Shown: positions 49,977 through 61,794, counted from the stretch's first letter. The stretch is 64,000 bases of DNA from Daphnia pulex (GCF_021134715.1 NC_060025.1:7750001-7814000), one strand, 5' to 3'. Numbers and translations: made by a program. Notes: a model not told the origin generated them from the letters alone.

Positions 49977-52060
49977 CGAGTGAGCATCTCATACAAGAGC
50001 TGCAGTGCGCCATTCGTCACCAACTGCATTCTTCCTCGAATTGCTAGTTTTAAATCATGGGTAACCATTGTTATAATGGAGTTGTTAATCAACTGTATTT
50101 GTTAAAATGCTTGCTATAATTTCATATTAATGTTCAAATTGTAAATTGTCTAGTAAACTACGTATGGCGTCATGCTGCCTTAGGGTGTTGTATAGCTGAC
50201 GGCTGGTTCAGCAATGGTGTACGAATGTCTCCTGGGTATGCCTGATAACAATCGCAACGCCGCTACTTTACTACACAACATACGACACGATCAGTAACTA
50301 CACCAAGGCCCCCAAGTACTACGCCACCAAGGCTCTAGATTATTATACCACAACTTATGCTGCCCTGAGCTACTACACCGAAGCCCCGAAGTATTAATCT
50401 TCCTCGAGCTACACTACTGGATGTTCGAGTACTACACCGATGCTCCGAAGTACTACACCACCAAGGCACCGGAGTACCGCGCAACTACATATCATGGGTA
50501 AATATTCTGTTACATGGAGGTGTAAATATTCTAATTGTTAAATATCTAAATTATTTACTCTAGTTGTTAAAGAAAGAAAAGGTGAAAGAAATCAGCCGAG
50601 GTTATCTCCGACACGATAACAGCACTGCAGTGCCAAGTCTCAGTATTACACCACAACTTATGTTGCCCCGAGATACTACACCAAAGCGCCTGAATGCTAT
50701 ATTGAGGCCACTAATTACTACACCACAAGGCACCGTATTACTACACTGCAACATACGCTGCTCCAGCTTAATACACCGAGGCTCCCCAACACGACACCAC
50801 CAAGGCAACGGAGTACTACACCACTATAGGGTAAATATTCTGTTACGTGGAGTTTAAATATGTCAACTAATAAATATACTAATCGTCTAGTCGTATGAAA
50901 GGAGATAAAAGGTGAAGTAATTCAGCAGCCGAGTGAGCATCTCCGTTACAGCAATAGGAACTGCCGTGCACTAGTTGTCATCAACTTCATTCTTCGTCGC
51001 GTTACAAGTGTTAAATAAAGGTAAAAATTTTATATAGAGTTGTGAATAAACTTGACTTTTTTTTTTATTTGTTAATATACCAGTACCGTAATTGAATATT
51101 AATGTTTGAATTTATTGTCTAGTTAACTAATAACTATGGCGTTGTACTAATCTTGGGTGTCGTATCGTTGATGGCTGGGTCGACCACTGGTGTACCGATG
51201 TCTCCCGGGCATGGCGGGTATCAAAGCACAACACTGCCGTGCCGTCTTACTATTTAGCATCAACTTCCGCTGCTCCAGCTTACTACATTGAGGCTCTAGA
51301 GTGCTACACCACCGAGGCTCCAAAGCATTACACCACAACTCATGTTGCCCCGAGCTACTACACTGAATGCCCGAAGTATTATTCTTCACCGAGCTACACT
51401 ACCAAAGGATCGAGTACTACGTCGAGGCTCCCGAGTACTACATCACCAAGGCACCGGAGTACAAAAACGATCGAATACTACACAGAAGAAATCATGGGTA
51501 AAAATTTTGTTATCCATCTTGGAATTGTGAATATTTTTAAATAGTTAATATGCCAGCTAGTATTGCATGTTAATGTTCAAATTATTTATTATCTAGAAAA
51601 TATGGCGTCGTGCTGCTGCGAGTGTTGTAACGTTGATGGCTGGATCGACCACTGGTGTGCCGATGTCTCCTGTGTATGGCGAGCATCAATAGCAACATAC
51701 GCAACAACCGGATACTACACTAAGACCCCAAGTGCTACACCACCAAGGCTTCAGAGTATTACACCACAGTTTATGTTGGTGCGAGCCACTACGCAGAAGC
51801 TCCGAAGTATTTTTCTTCCCCGAGTTTCACCACGCCGCTTCATCTCTAAACGACAACGTCAACACCTTCTTATTATACGAAGGCCTCCAAGTACTACGCC
51901 ACGAAGACTCCTGAGTAATAAACTTCAACCTATGATGCTCCAGCTAACTATAATAATGCTCCCATGTACCATTCTGTTCCCAGCCTCTATACCGAGAATC
52001 TAACTTGTTACACCACCGAAGTTCCCAAGTACTGCACTACAACCTACGTTGCCCCAGCGA

Positions 52061-52252
52061 CTGGAGTGCTACACCACGCAGGCACTGGAATGCTACACCA
52101 CGCAGGCACTGGAGTGCTACACCACGCAGGCACTGGAGTGCTTCACCACGCAGGCACTGAAGTGCTACACCACGCAGGCACTGGAGTGCTACACCACGCA
52201 GGCACTGGAGTGCTACACCACGCAGGCACTGGAGTGCTACACCACGCAGGCA
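52061..52252 (+). repeat. 24-bp minisatellite, 8 units (left arm)
   Basis: Unit CTGGAGTGCTACACCACGCA plus GGCA, repeated eight times with a few substitutions (one TTC, one AAG). In frame it reads ALECYTTQ, evidently an amplified form of the APEYYTTK-type repeat of the surrounding relics. The right-arm copy has ten units. Confidence 0.9.
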
Positions 52253-52340
52253 CTGGCATGGTAAACCGAAGCTCCAGTTTACTACACTACAACCTACGCT
52301 GATCTAAAGTACTCTAATGCTCCAAAGTACTACACCACCA

Positions 52341-53030
52341 AGGCATCATAGCATACACCACCTGCTACATCGAAGCTCCGAAATCAGTACTCTGCCTCGA
52401 GTTACCAAACCACTAAGGCAGCCGATAATATTACACTACGATCCTGCAATTTTCTACAAGGAATTACCCAAATACTAAAGCCGAAATTTCTACTTGAGGT
52501 TATTTCTATTTGTCGGTTATTTACATGGTCATGGCCACTGGGAATTAATTGTTGATCTTTAATGAAAAAATAAGTCTTAATGGGGATAAATCTTTTGTAA
52601 GACTTTTGCCAGCAACTTCAATCTCGTCAACATTGCGGCAGGTGTTTATTGGTGTTGGATTTCTTCAAGGCCCATATGCTGAGTTGTGAATTGTTTGTTC
52701 AATGTTTTAGAGGTGACTACTGTCTTAGTCACTCTGCATACGGACATGTTCTTGTGGTTCGACGATGATGTTTCAAGGGTAAGTTACGAAAGTAACTTGT
52801 AACTGACGATTTTTTCCAAATCTCATAAGTGATGATCAAGTGGCTAACGTTGTAAAAATGAAAGACTTTGCAGTTGAAAAAATTTATTGGGTAAAATTCC
52901 TAAACAAAACTTGGTATAATGTAAAATACAATGAACAAAAAACTTATGAATTATGTTATATTGTCCCACCTCCACCCACAATTCCACCACATTTTACAAT
53001 CACATACAATACATACATACATACAATTAA
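52341..53030 (+). other. Left arm, between YYTT relics and MITE
   Basis: Non-repetitive AT-rich sequence. The short open frame at 52840-53148 is identical in both arms but enters the MITE and shows no family resemblance, so it is not called a gene. Mirror: about 57815-58504. Confidence 0.4.
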
Positions 53031-53031
53031 G

Positions 53032-53342
53032 TTAACCCATTGGCTGCCACGCCATACAACCCGTAAGTTGCTCTCTACTACTCTACGCGCCACGTCTGAT
53101 GGATCCATGACCAAGTGGGACTTGCCATTGCTGACAAGTCCGGGCTGACACGGTGACAGGAGAAGACCCATCACCGTATCGACAAGGGGGGAGAGGGGGT
53201 GCATTGCCTGAAACAGGCGCCTTGCGGCAAATTTTGGGCTTGGCGACTCTCCGAACCCGCGGCTTGTAAACCACGAGACCGAACAGCGCGGCCCGTGCTA
53301 AGGAGCTAGGGGAGAACAAAGGCGTGGCAGCCAACGGGTTAA
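53032..53342. mobile_element. piggyBac-like MITE, 303 bp, TTAA target duplications (left arm)
   Basis: TTAA (53032-53035) is followed by CCCATTGGCTGCCACGCC, and the right end reads GGCGTGGCAGCCAACGGG before TTAA (53339-53342). Terminal inverted repeats differ at one base. TTAA duplication with CCC/GGG ends is the piggyBac signature. The interior is GC-rich and non-coding. Confidence 0.8.
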
Positions 53343-53606
53343 CTAACACTGGCACAAACATATTACCAACAACAAATGATGATCCGCGGTGACATTTTGG
53401 AGATACCAGCGGCGTTTTGGTGTCCATCTTCTCGAGGTTTCCTCTGCATTACCTGAATAAAGACACAACAATTCTTATTTAGTGACATGCCAATAAAAGT
53501 TACATAATACAGATAGAAACAAGTCAGGTTTTTAAGCTCAAAGATTTAAAGATACAATTTTTTAAACTTAAAATCAAGCTTGCAATATTGAGAAATGTAA
53601 ACTGAA

Positions 53607-53991
53607 CAAAGCTCACTTGCTAGTTTTTTGAAAAAATACCGGAAGTATACCGGAAGTAACCACAGCTCCTCTACCATTGAGCTGTCATCAAATTAAACCA
53701 CATATTCGTGATCTCCATAAAATTTGGGGTCGATTAGGTGTTATTTAAACGAAATCCAAAATTTGGCCGAAATCGAGAATTTTCCTGAACTATAGTTCAG
53801 GAAAATTCTCGAAACCGGAAGTACGCGTACGTAAAAAAGATAACATGAACTTTACCACAAATTTGACGAGGATCACGAATATGTGGTTCTTATGCTCCTC
53901 GAATGAATATTTACTGAACTACTGACTGAAATGAGCAAACCGGAAGTAGAAAAAACAATCTCATTATCAAAAATCTAACAAGTGAGCTTTG
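53607..53991. mobile_element. 385-bp fold-back element (left arm)
   Basis: CAAAGCTCACTTGCTAG at the left and the near reverse complement CTAACAAGTGAGCTTTG at the right bound an element whose halves are roughly mirror images. For example, CCACATATTCGTGATC appears in opposite orientations in the two halves. A perfect 38-bp palindrome (53774-53811) lies near the middle. ACCGGAAGT recurs several times. No target duplication seen. Confidence 0.65.
53774..53811. repeat. Perfect 38-bp palindrome
   Basis: Both halves are exact reverse complements with no spacer; the centre is AACTATAGTT. It lies inside the fold-back element. The mirror copy is at 57034-57071. Confidence 0.9.
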
Positions 53992-54255
53992 TTGGAGGGA
54001 TAGTTATCGTTAGTTTCCACTAAATAATTTCCACAAAACAGCTGCCGATAAATGTTTAGAGGTTTTCAAAGTAACTGAAACTGACTGTTTTGACAGCTGA
54101 AAAATTATCGAAAGCCATCTAGCGTTAGAAATAAGAAACGTCTACGTAACACACTACACTTCTTTTACGCGCAAGAAGGGCCTGATTTTGGAATTACTAC
54201 ACAGACAGAGAGTTTTACGCAATAGGATAACTAGTAAGTAATCTACGAAAATAAG

Positions 54256-54480
54256 TCAATTGTCCGGTACCTGGCCATAATCCCGTGGTGAGTGATTTAA
54301 GGGGTTTTCACAGCATATGAAGTGATCCAGCCTCGCCAGTGAAGCAAGAAAAGTTGTTTTGCAGCATAAGAAGCACTGAAGACCTGAAGCAGTGAAGCTG
54401 GATGAGCGTACGTCGGGAAGATAGGGATGTAGCAGAACGTAGGTAGAAGTCCCTCTTTCGTCATGGACAATGAACAGCAT
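54256..54480 (-). other. Short open frame in the diverged palindrome centre, partner of 56327-56602
   Basis: Reads FIVHDERGTSTYVLLHPYL then DVRSSSFTAS. The partner across the axis keeps the same frame over about 35 residues (FVHDGRGTSINVLLHPYL) despite amino-acid changes. A splice-like TTTTACAG precedes both. No known family is recognised; conservation of frame may be chance. Confidence 0.25.
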
Positions 54481-55008
54481 TGGCTTAAGGATTTCTTACA
54501 TGCTCTGTAAAAATAAAATATATTACATTAATGGAAATATAACAGTTAATAAGCATATCAATCTTTACCTTTTCTAAGAAGCACACTGAAATGTTCATGA
54601 TGAAAAAACCGTAAAAATTGAATTCACTGCAACCAACAGCATTACTCCACATGTTGAGATAAATTTCCTGATGCTAAAGAAAGTGTCATGAAGTATTGTA
54701 ACTTATAGCTTGGTGATAGGTGGTATTGATGCTTACCTTTATCATATGGGTGATGAATTTAGTATGGCATTTGACTTTCATCAAGCAGATCCGGTACATG
54801 TGCATACACATGGCAGGTTATTCACTTCACACACTTCATGTATCTGAAACTCTAAGTATAGCAATCGGACAAGGGAATTTTCTGTGTTATTTACAAATAG
54901 ACATAAATCTACTTATGAGAGATTAAACTGTACCTATCTCTTAGCTGGGTTGCCTTCTAAACTGAAGTAAGAACATCCATAATAACAAACATGCTGTTGT
55001 ATGGTATG

Positions 55009-55262
55009 CCACCAAAATTGCGAGATTCAGAAAAGATCCTATGGATTTAGAGCAAGGATACCTATGTTATAAGAAACTCTGAATTATAATGGTCAGTAAG
55101 CAGTAATGGGGAAATACCTTATCTCGGCACATTTGTATTCCACTACATGTGGGCTTCAAACATGAGTTTTTTGCTTTTGACAACATGAGGGTCTAATGGA
55201 TGGAAATTGACTGAGTGGACTTGTTGTCTTGTTGACTTGTTGGAATGACTGACAGTATGCAT
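55009..55262 (-). repeat. Dispersed module, copy 2 of 4 (left of the axis)
   Basis: Reverse-oriented, diverged copy of the 49099-49360 module. It keeps CTCATGTTTGAAGCCCACAT, AATTTCCATCCATTAGA and the terminal GCATACTGTCAGTCATTCC. Confidence 0.7.
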
Positions 55263-55384
55263 CTAGAATTAGGAGAAATTAGTTGAAACAGTATAAAAAT
55301 AAGGAAACTAGGTCAAGATATACCTACACATAATACGAAGTTCAATTTGGTATTTGAAATCACAAGAATATAAGTTTAAATTAG

Positions 55385-55564
55385 AAACAATTTGTTTCGC
55401 CTATTTCGCCTCGTTTCACAATGCGAAAACAACAATCGCGACACTAGCAGCATCTAGTTACCTACTTAGGAATTAGGATTCAAAACGCATTACTAGATGT
55501 CGCTAGTGTCGCCTTTGTTGTTGTTACATCGTGCAACGAGGCGAAAAAGGCGAAACAAATTGTA
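55385..55564. repeat. Palindrome axis
   Basis: TTTGTTTCGCCTATTTCGCC on the left meets GGCGAAAAAGGCGAAACAAA on the right, and CACTAGCAGCATCTAG meets CTAGATGTCGCTAGTG. The unpaired spacer is only about 35 bp (about 55457-55492). The stem is imperfect, unlike the outer arms. Confidence 0.8.
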
Positions 55565-55692
55565 GCTAATTAATACTTATATTCCTGTGATATCAAATAC
55601 CAAATTGAACTTCGTATCTTATGTAGGTTTATCTTAAGTTTATCATAGTTTCATTATTTTTATATTGTACCAACTTATTTCTCCAAATTCTA

Positions 55693-55918
55693 GATGCATA
55701 CTGTCAGTCATTCCACCAAGTTGACTTAGCGCTGAGTCAATTTCCATCCATTAGATGTTCATGCAGTCAAAAGCCTAAAACTCATGTTTGAAGCACACAT
55801 ATAGTGGAATAAAAATGTGCAGAGATAAGGTATTTCCCCATTACTGCTACCAGACTATTACAATTCAGATTTTCATGTAACATAGGTATGAATCTCACAA
55901 TTTTGGTGGTGTACCCTG
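55693..55918 (+). repeat. Dispersed module, copy 3 of 4 (right of the axis)
   Basis: Same orientation as the 49099 copy, with many substitutions and small indels (AGCGCTGAGTCAATTTCC, CTCATGTTTGAAGCACACAT). It pairs across the axis with 55009-55262. Confidence 0.7.
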
Positions 55919-56326
55919 CAACAGCATGTTTGTTGTTGTGGATATTTTTACTTCTGTTAAGAAGGCAACCCAGCTAAGAGATAGGTACAGTTTTAATTCT
56001 CATAGATAAATTTGTGTAAATTTGTAAATAACGTAGAGAATTTCCTTGTCCCATTTCCACTTAGAGTTTCAGTGACATGAAGAGTGTGAAGTGAACTTGC
56101 TATCACCATGCTACTGCATTACTTCATGACACTTTCTTGAACATCAGGAAATTTATCTCAACATGTGAAGTAATGCTGTTGGTTGCAGTGAGTTCCATTT
56201 TTACAGTGTTTTCATCATGAACATTTCAGTGTGGTTCTTAGATAAGGTAAAGATTGATATGCTTTTTTCTTTGTTATATTTTTATTAATGTAAAACATTT
56301 TATTTTACAGAGCAGTCAGTTTCTTT

Positions 56327-56602
56327 ATGGAATCGTGTGGTCCTGGCACAGTGATTCTTGTGCCAATGCTGACCTTTGTCCATGACGGAAGAGGGACTTC
56401 CATCAACGTTCTTCTCCATCCTTATCTTCGCGACGCACGCTCATCTAGCTTCACTGCTTCTAAACACAATTGGTTTTACTTCACTGGCGACTTGGCGAGT
56501 TTCTGGATCACTTCAGTGATCGCTGCCGTCCAATGTTACACACCTGAAGTCCCTCACCACGGGATTATGGCCAGGTACCGGACAATTGACTTATTTTCGT
56601 AG
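56327..56602 (+). other. Short open frame in the diverged palindrome centre, partner of 54256-54480
   Basis: Reads MLTFVHDGRGTSINVLLHPYL then DARSSSFTASK, after a splice-like TTTTACAG near 56311. Only the first 35 or so residues resemble the partner across the axis. Not recognised; probably not a gene on its own. Confidence 0.25.
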
Positions 56603-56853
56603 ATTACTTACTAGTTATCCTATTGCGTAAAACTCTCTGTCTGTGTAGTAATTCCAAAATCAGGCCCTTCTTGCGCGTAAAAGAAGTGTAGTGTGTTACG
56701 TAGACGTTTCTTATTTCTAACGCTAGATGGCTTTCGATAATTTTTCAGCTGTCAAAACAGTCAGTTTCAGTTACTTTGAAAACCTCTAAACATTTATCGG
56801 CAGCTGTTTTGTGGAAATTATTTAGTGGAAACTAACGATAACTATCCCTCCAA

Positions 56854-57238
56854 CAAAGCTCACTTGTTAGATTTTTGATAATGAGATTGTTTTTTCTACT
56901 TCCGGTTTGCTCATTTCAGTCAGTAGTTCAGTAAATATTCATTCGAGGAGCATAAGAACCACATATTCGTGATCCTCGTCAAATTTGTGGTAAAGTTCAT
57001 GTTATCTTTTTTACGTACGCGTACTTCCGGTTTCGAGAATTTTCCTGAACTATAGTTCAGGAAAATTCTCGATTTCGGCCAAATTTTGGATTTCGTTTAA
57101 ATAACACCTAATCGACCCCAAATTTTATGGAGATCACGAATATGTGGTTTAATTTGATGACAGCTCAATGGTAGAGGAGCTGTGGTTACTTCCGGTATAC
57201 TTCCGGTATTTTTTCAAAAAACTAGCAAGTGAGCTTTG
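56854..57238. mobile_element. 385-bp fold-back element (right arm copy)
   Basis: Exact mirror of 53607-53991, including the 38-bp palindrome at 57034-57071. It was carried by the palindrome rather than inserted independently. Confidence 0.65.
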
Positions 57239-57502
57239 TTCAGTTTACATTTCTCAATATTGCAAGCTTGATTTTAAGTTTAAAAAATTGTATCTTTAAA
57301 TCTTTGAGCTTAAAAACCTGACTTGTTTCTATCTGTATTATGTAACTTTTATTGGCATGTCACTAAATAAGAATTGTTGTGTCTTTATTCAGGTAATGCA
57401 GAGGAAACCTCGAGAAGATGGACACCAAAACGCCGCTGGTATCTCCAAAATGTCACCGCGGATCATCATTTGTTGTTGGTAATATGTTTGTGCCAGTGTT
57501 AG

Positions 57503-57813
57503 TTAACCCGTTGGCTGCCACGCCTTTGTTCTCCCCTAGCTCCTTAGCACGGGCCGCGCTGTTCGGTCTCGTGGTTTACAAGCCGCGGGTTCGGAGAGTC
57601 GCCAAGCCCAAAATTTGCCGCAAGGCGCCTGTTTCAGGCAATGCACCCCCTCTCCCCCCTTGTCGATACGGTGATGGGTCTTCTCCTGTCACCGTGTCAG
57701 CCCGGACTTGTCAGCAATGGCAAGTCCCACTTGGTCATGGATCCATCAGACGTGGCGCGTAGAGTAGTAGAGAGCAACTTACGGGTTGTATGGCGTGGCA
57801 GCCAATGGGTTAA
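57503..57813. mobile_element. piggyBac-like MITE (right arm copy)
   Basis: Mirror of 53032-53342 with the same TTAA borders and 303-bp body. The same single difference between its terminal repeats is kept, showing it was copied with the arm. Confidence 0.8.
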
Positions 57814-58504
57814 CTTAATTGTATGTATGTATGTATTGTATGTGATTGTAAAATGTGGTGGAATTGTAGGTGGAGGTGGGACAATATAACATAATTCATA
57901 AGTTTTTTGTTCATTGTATTTTACATTATACCAAGTTTTGTTTAGGAATTTTACCCAATAAATTTTTTCAACTGCAAAGTCTTTCATTTTTACAACGTTA
58001 GCCACTTGATCATCACTTATGAGATTTGGAAAAAATCGTCAGTTACAAGTTACTTTCGTAACTTACCCTTGAAACATCATCGTCGAACCACAAGAACATG
58101 TCCGTATGCAGAGTGACTAAGACAGTAGTCACCTCTAAAACATTGAACAAACAATTCACAACTCAGCATATGGGCCTTGAAGAAATCCAACACCAATAAA
58201 CACCTGCCGCAATGTTGACGAGATTGAAGTTGCTGGCAAAAGTCTTACAAAAGATTTATCCCCATTAAGACTTATTTTTTCATTAAAGATCAACAATTAA
58301 TTCCCAGTGGCCATGACCATGTAAATAACCGACAAATAGAAATAACCTCAAGTAGAAATTTCGGCTTTAGTATTTGGGTAATTCCTTGTAGAAAATTGCA
58401 GGATCGTAGTGTAATATTATCGGCTGCCTTAGTGGTTTGGTAACTCGAGGCAGAGTACTGATTTCGGAGCTTCGATGTAGCAGGTGGTGTATGCTATGAT
58501 GCCT

Positions 58505-61193
58505 TGGTGGTGTAGTACTTTGGAGCATTAGAGTACTTTAGATCAGCGTAGGTTGTAGTGTAGTAAACTGGAGCTTCGGTTTACCATGCCAGTGCCTGCG
58601 TGGTGTAGCACTCCAGTGCCTGCGTGGTGTAGCACTCCAGTGCCTGCGTGGTGTAGCACTCCAGTGCCTGCGTGGTGTAGCACTTCAGTGCCTGCGTGGT
58701 GAAGCACTCCAGTGCCTGCGTGGTGTAGCACTCCAGTGCCTGCGTGGTGTAGCACTCCAGTGCCTGCGTGGTGTAGCACTCCAGTGCCTGCGTGGTGTAG
58801 CATTCCAGTGCCTGCGTGGTGTAGCACTCCAGTCGCTGGGGCAACGTAGGTTGTAGTGCAGTACTTGGGAACTTCGGTGGTGTAACAAGTTAGATTCTCG
58901 GTATAGAGGCTGGGAACAGAATGGTACATGGGAGCATTATTATAGTTAGCTGGAGCATCATAGGTTGAAGTTTATTACTCAGGAGTCTTCGTGGCGTAGT
59001 ACTTGGAGGCCTTCGTATAATAAGAAGGTGTTGACGTTGTCGTTTAGAGATGAAGCGGCGTGGTGAAACTCGGGGAAGAAAAATACTTCGGAGCTTCTGC
59101 GTAGTGGCTCGCACCAACATAAACTGTGGTGTAATACTCTGAAGCCTTGGTGGTGTAGCACTTGGGGTCTTAGTGTAGTATCCGGTTGTTGCGTATGTTG
59201 CTATTGATGCTCGCCATACACAGGAGACATCGGCACACCAGTGGTCGATCCAGCCATCAACGTTACAACACTCGCAGCAGCACGACGCCATATTTTCTAG
59301 ATAATAAATAATTTGAACATTAACATGCAATACTAGCTGGCATATTAACTATTTAAAAATATTCACAATTCCAAGATGGATAACAAAATTTTTACCCATG
59401 ATTTCTTCTGTGTAGTATTCGATCGTTTTTGTACTCCGGTGCCTTGGTGATGTAGTACTCGGGAGCCTCGACGTAGTACTCGATCCTTTGGTAGTGTAGC
59501 TCGGTGAAGAATAATACTTCGGGCATTCAGTGTAGTAGCTCGGGGCAACATGAGTTGTGGTGTAATGCTTTGGAGCCTCGGTGGTGTAGCACTCTAGAGC
59601 CTCAATGTAGTAAGCTGGAGCAGCGGAAGTTGATGCTAAATAGTAAGACGGCACGGCAGTGTTGTGCTTTGATACCCGCCATGCCCGGGAGACATCGGTA
59701 CACCAGTGGTCGACCCAGCCATCAACGATACGACACCCAAGATTAGTACAACGCCATAGTTATTAGTTAACTAGACAATAAATTCAAACATTAATATTCA
59801 ATTACGGTACTGGTATATTAACAAATAAAAAAAAAAGTCAAGTTTATTCACAACTCTATATAAAATTTTTACCTTTATTTAACACTTGTAACGCGACGAA
59901 GAATGAAGTTGATGACAACTAGTGCACGGCAGTTCCTATTGCTGTAACGGAGATGCTCACTCGGCTGCTGAATTACTTCACCTTTTATCTCCTTTCATAC
60001 GACTAGACGATTAGTATATTTATTAGTTGACATATTTAAACTCCACGTAACAGAATATTTACCCTATAGTGGTGTAGTACTCCGTTGCCTTGGTGGTGTC
60101 GTGTTGGGGAGCCTCGGTGTATTAAGCTGGAGCAGCGTATGTTGCAGTGTAGTAATACGGTGCCTTGTGGTGTAGTAATTAGTGGCCTCAATATAGCATT
60201 CAGGCGCTTTGGTGTAGTATCTCGGGGCAACATAAGTTGTGGTGTAATACTGAGACTTGGCACTGCAGTGCTGTTATCGTGTCGGAGATAACCTCGGCTG
60301 ATTTCTTTCACCTTTTCTTTCTTTAACAACTAGAGTAAATAATTTAGATATTTAACAATTAGAATATTTACACCTCCATGTAACAGAATATTTACCCATG
60401 ATATGTAGTTGCGCGGTACTCCGGTGCCTTGGTGGTGTAGTACTTCGGAGCATCGGTGTAGTACTCGAACATCCAGTAGTGTAGCTCGAGGAAGATTAAT
60501 ACTTCGGGGCTTCGGTGTAGTAGCTCAGGGCAGCATAAGTTGTGGTATAATAATCTAGAGCCTTGGTGGCGTAGTACTTGGGGGCCTTGGTGTAGTTACT
60601 GATCGTGTCGTATGTTGTGTAGTAAAGTAGCGGCGTTGCGATTGTTATCAGGCATACCCAGGAGACATTCGTACACCATTGCTGAACCAGCCGTCAGCTA
60701 TACAACACCCTAAGGCAGCATGACGCCATACGTAGTTTACTAGACAATTTACAATTTGAACATTAATATGAAATTATAGCAAGCATTTTAACAAATACAG
60801 TTGATTAACAACTCCATTATAACAATGGTTACCCATGATTTAAAACTAGCAATTCGAGGAAGAATGCAGTTGGTGACGAATGGCGCACTGCAGCTCTTGT
60901 ATGAGATGCTCACTCGACTGATTTCTTTCGCCTTTTCTTTGTCCTTATATACAACTAGACAACAAATAAAATAATAAAAAAAATTAATACGCTAAAATTA
61001 CCGGCATATTGACATAGATAAAATAACCTAGAAATTGATACATAATTCCATGTAACAACAGATAATTTACCCATGATTGCGAACTGTTGATAGCAGCTGA
61101 GAGCGGATGGCAACAAGTGCACTGCAGTTGTTGCCGTGTCCGGAGATGCTCACTCGACTGATCCCTGTCGACTTTTCTCTCGGCTTTTATACA
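58505..61193 (-). pseudogene. Tandem cluster of decayed YYTT-repeat protein genes (right arm)
   Basis: Mirror of the left cluster, with the same promoters, the same start-codon exons and the same disabling stops. The signal-peptide-like exon 2 copy is at about 59663-59760. Sharing of identical disabling changes means decay came before the copying or latest homogenisation of the arms. Confidence 0.6.
58593..58832 (-). repeat. 24-bp minisatellite, 10 units (right arm)
   Basis: Same unit as at 52061-52252 but with two more standard ALECYTTQ units before the variant pair (ECF, LKC). This 48-bp gain is the only length difference seen between the arms across about 6.1 kb. Confidence 0.9.
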
Positions 61194-61532
61194 ACTTTTT
61201 CTCACTCCTCCTCTTAAGCCTTGCGGTTATTTTACCTTCTTGATGATAATGATACAAAACTTTCCGTTCTCACCCAACCTCTACACCACTGCATGACAAG
61301 TTTAACGTAATGATCTCCATGACCTTCGATTGAAATGCAAACTGGCCTTTTCTTCTGCAGGTGACGTTGCTGGGGATGGGTCTACAAAAACCAAAATCAA
61401 AATGAATTCCAAATGGCTGAGCCTTGCGGCCATTATACCTGCTTGATAATGTTGAAACACGTGTCGTTCTCACCCAGCCTCTAAACCACCGCACCACATG
61501 CCAGTTTTACGTAATGTTTCTCGTGACCTTCA

Positions 61533-61794
61533 AGCGTGACGCCACCAAAATTGCGAAGAATTCAGAAAAGATTCTATGGTTCATGAGAAAGAATATCTAT
61601 GTTTTAGGAAAATCTGAATTGTAATGGTCTGGTAGCAGAAAGAATCGAAACATACCTTATTATCTCGATACATTTGTATTCCTCTATGTGTGGGCTTCAA
61701 GCATGAGTTTTAGGCTTTTGACAGCATGAGGATCTAATGGATGGAAATTGACTGATCGCTACTAGTCAGCTTGTTGGAATGACTGACAGTATGC
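61533..61794 (-). repeat. Dispersed module, copy 4 of 4 (right arm)
   Basis: Mirror of 49099-49360 and, over the parts compared, identical to it. It is more diverged from the two copies beside the axis. Confidence 0.75.

Larger units (their letters stand above)
49700..52340 (+). pseudogene. Tandem cluster of decayed secreted YYTT-repeat protein genes (left arm)
   Basis: At least four partial units repeat the plan: promoter, exon 1 ending in the start codon (ATGG before GTAA, at 49822, 50060, 50499 and 51497), an intron of about 90-110 bp, then exon 2. At 51133-51230 exon 2 reads a signal peptide-like NYGVVLILGVVSLMAGSTTG, then MSPGHGGYQS. The body is degenerate repeats such as APSYYTE, KYYTTKAPE and CYTTEAPKHYTT, coded by GCTCCGAAGTACTACACC-like units. 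Every copy is broken by stops or shifts (for example just after 51235). Promoter copies near 50580 and 50900 are decayed. The composition resembles cuticle, mucin or glue proteins; function unknown. Confidence 0.6.

Noticed and set aside
52061..52252. CRISPR-like regular array
   Set aside because: Contiguous 24-bp units with no unique spacers in a eukaryotic context; a minisatellite derived from a protein repeat.
53083..53427. 114-codon open frame on the minus strand, identical in both arms
   Set aside because: It runs across the piggyBac-like MITE and its terminal repeat; identity between arms reflects copying, not protein constraint.
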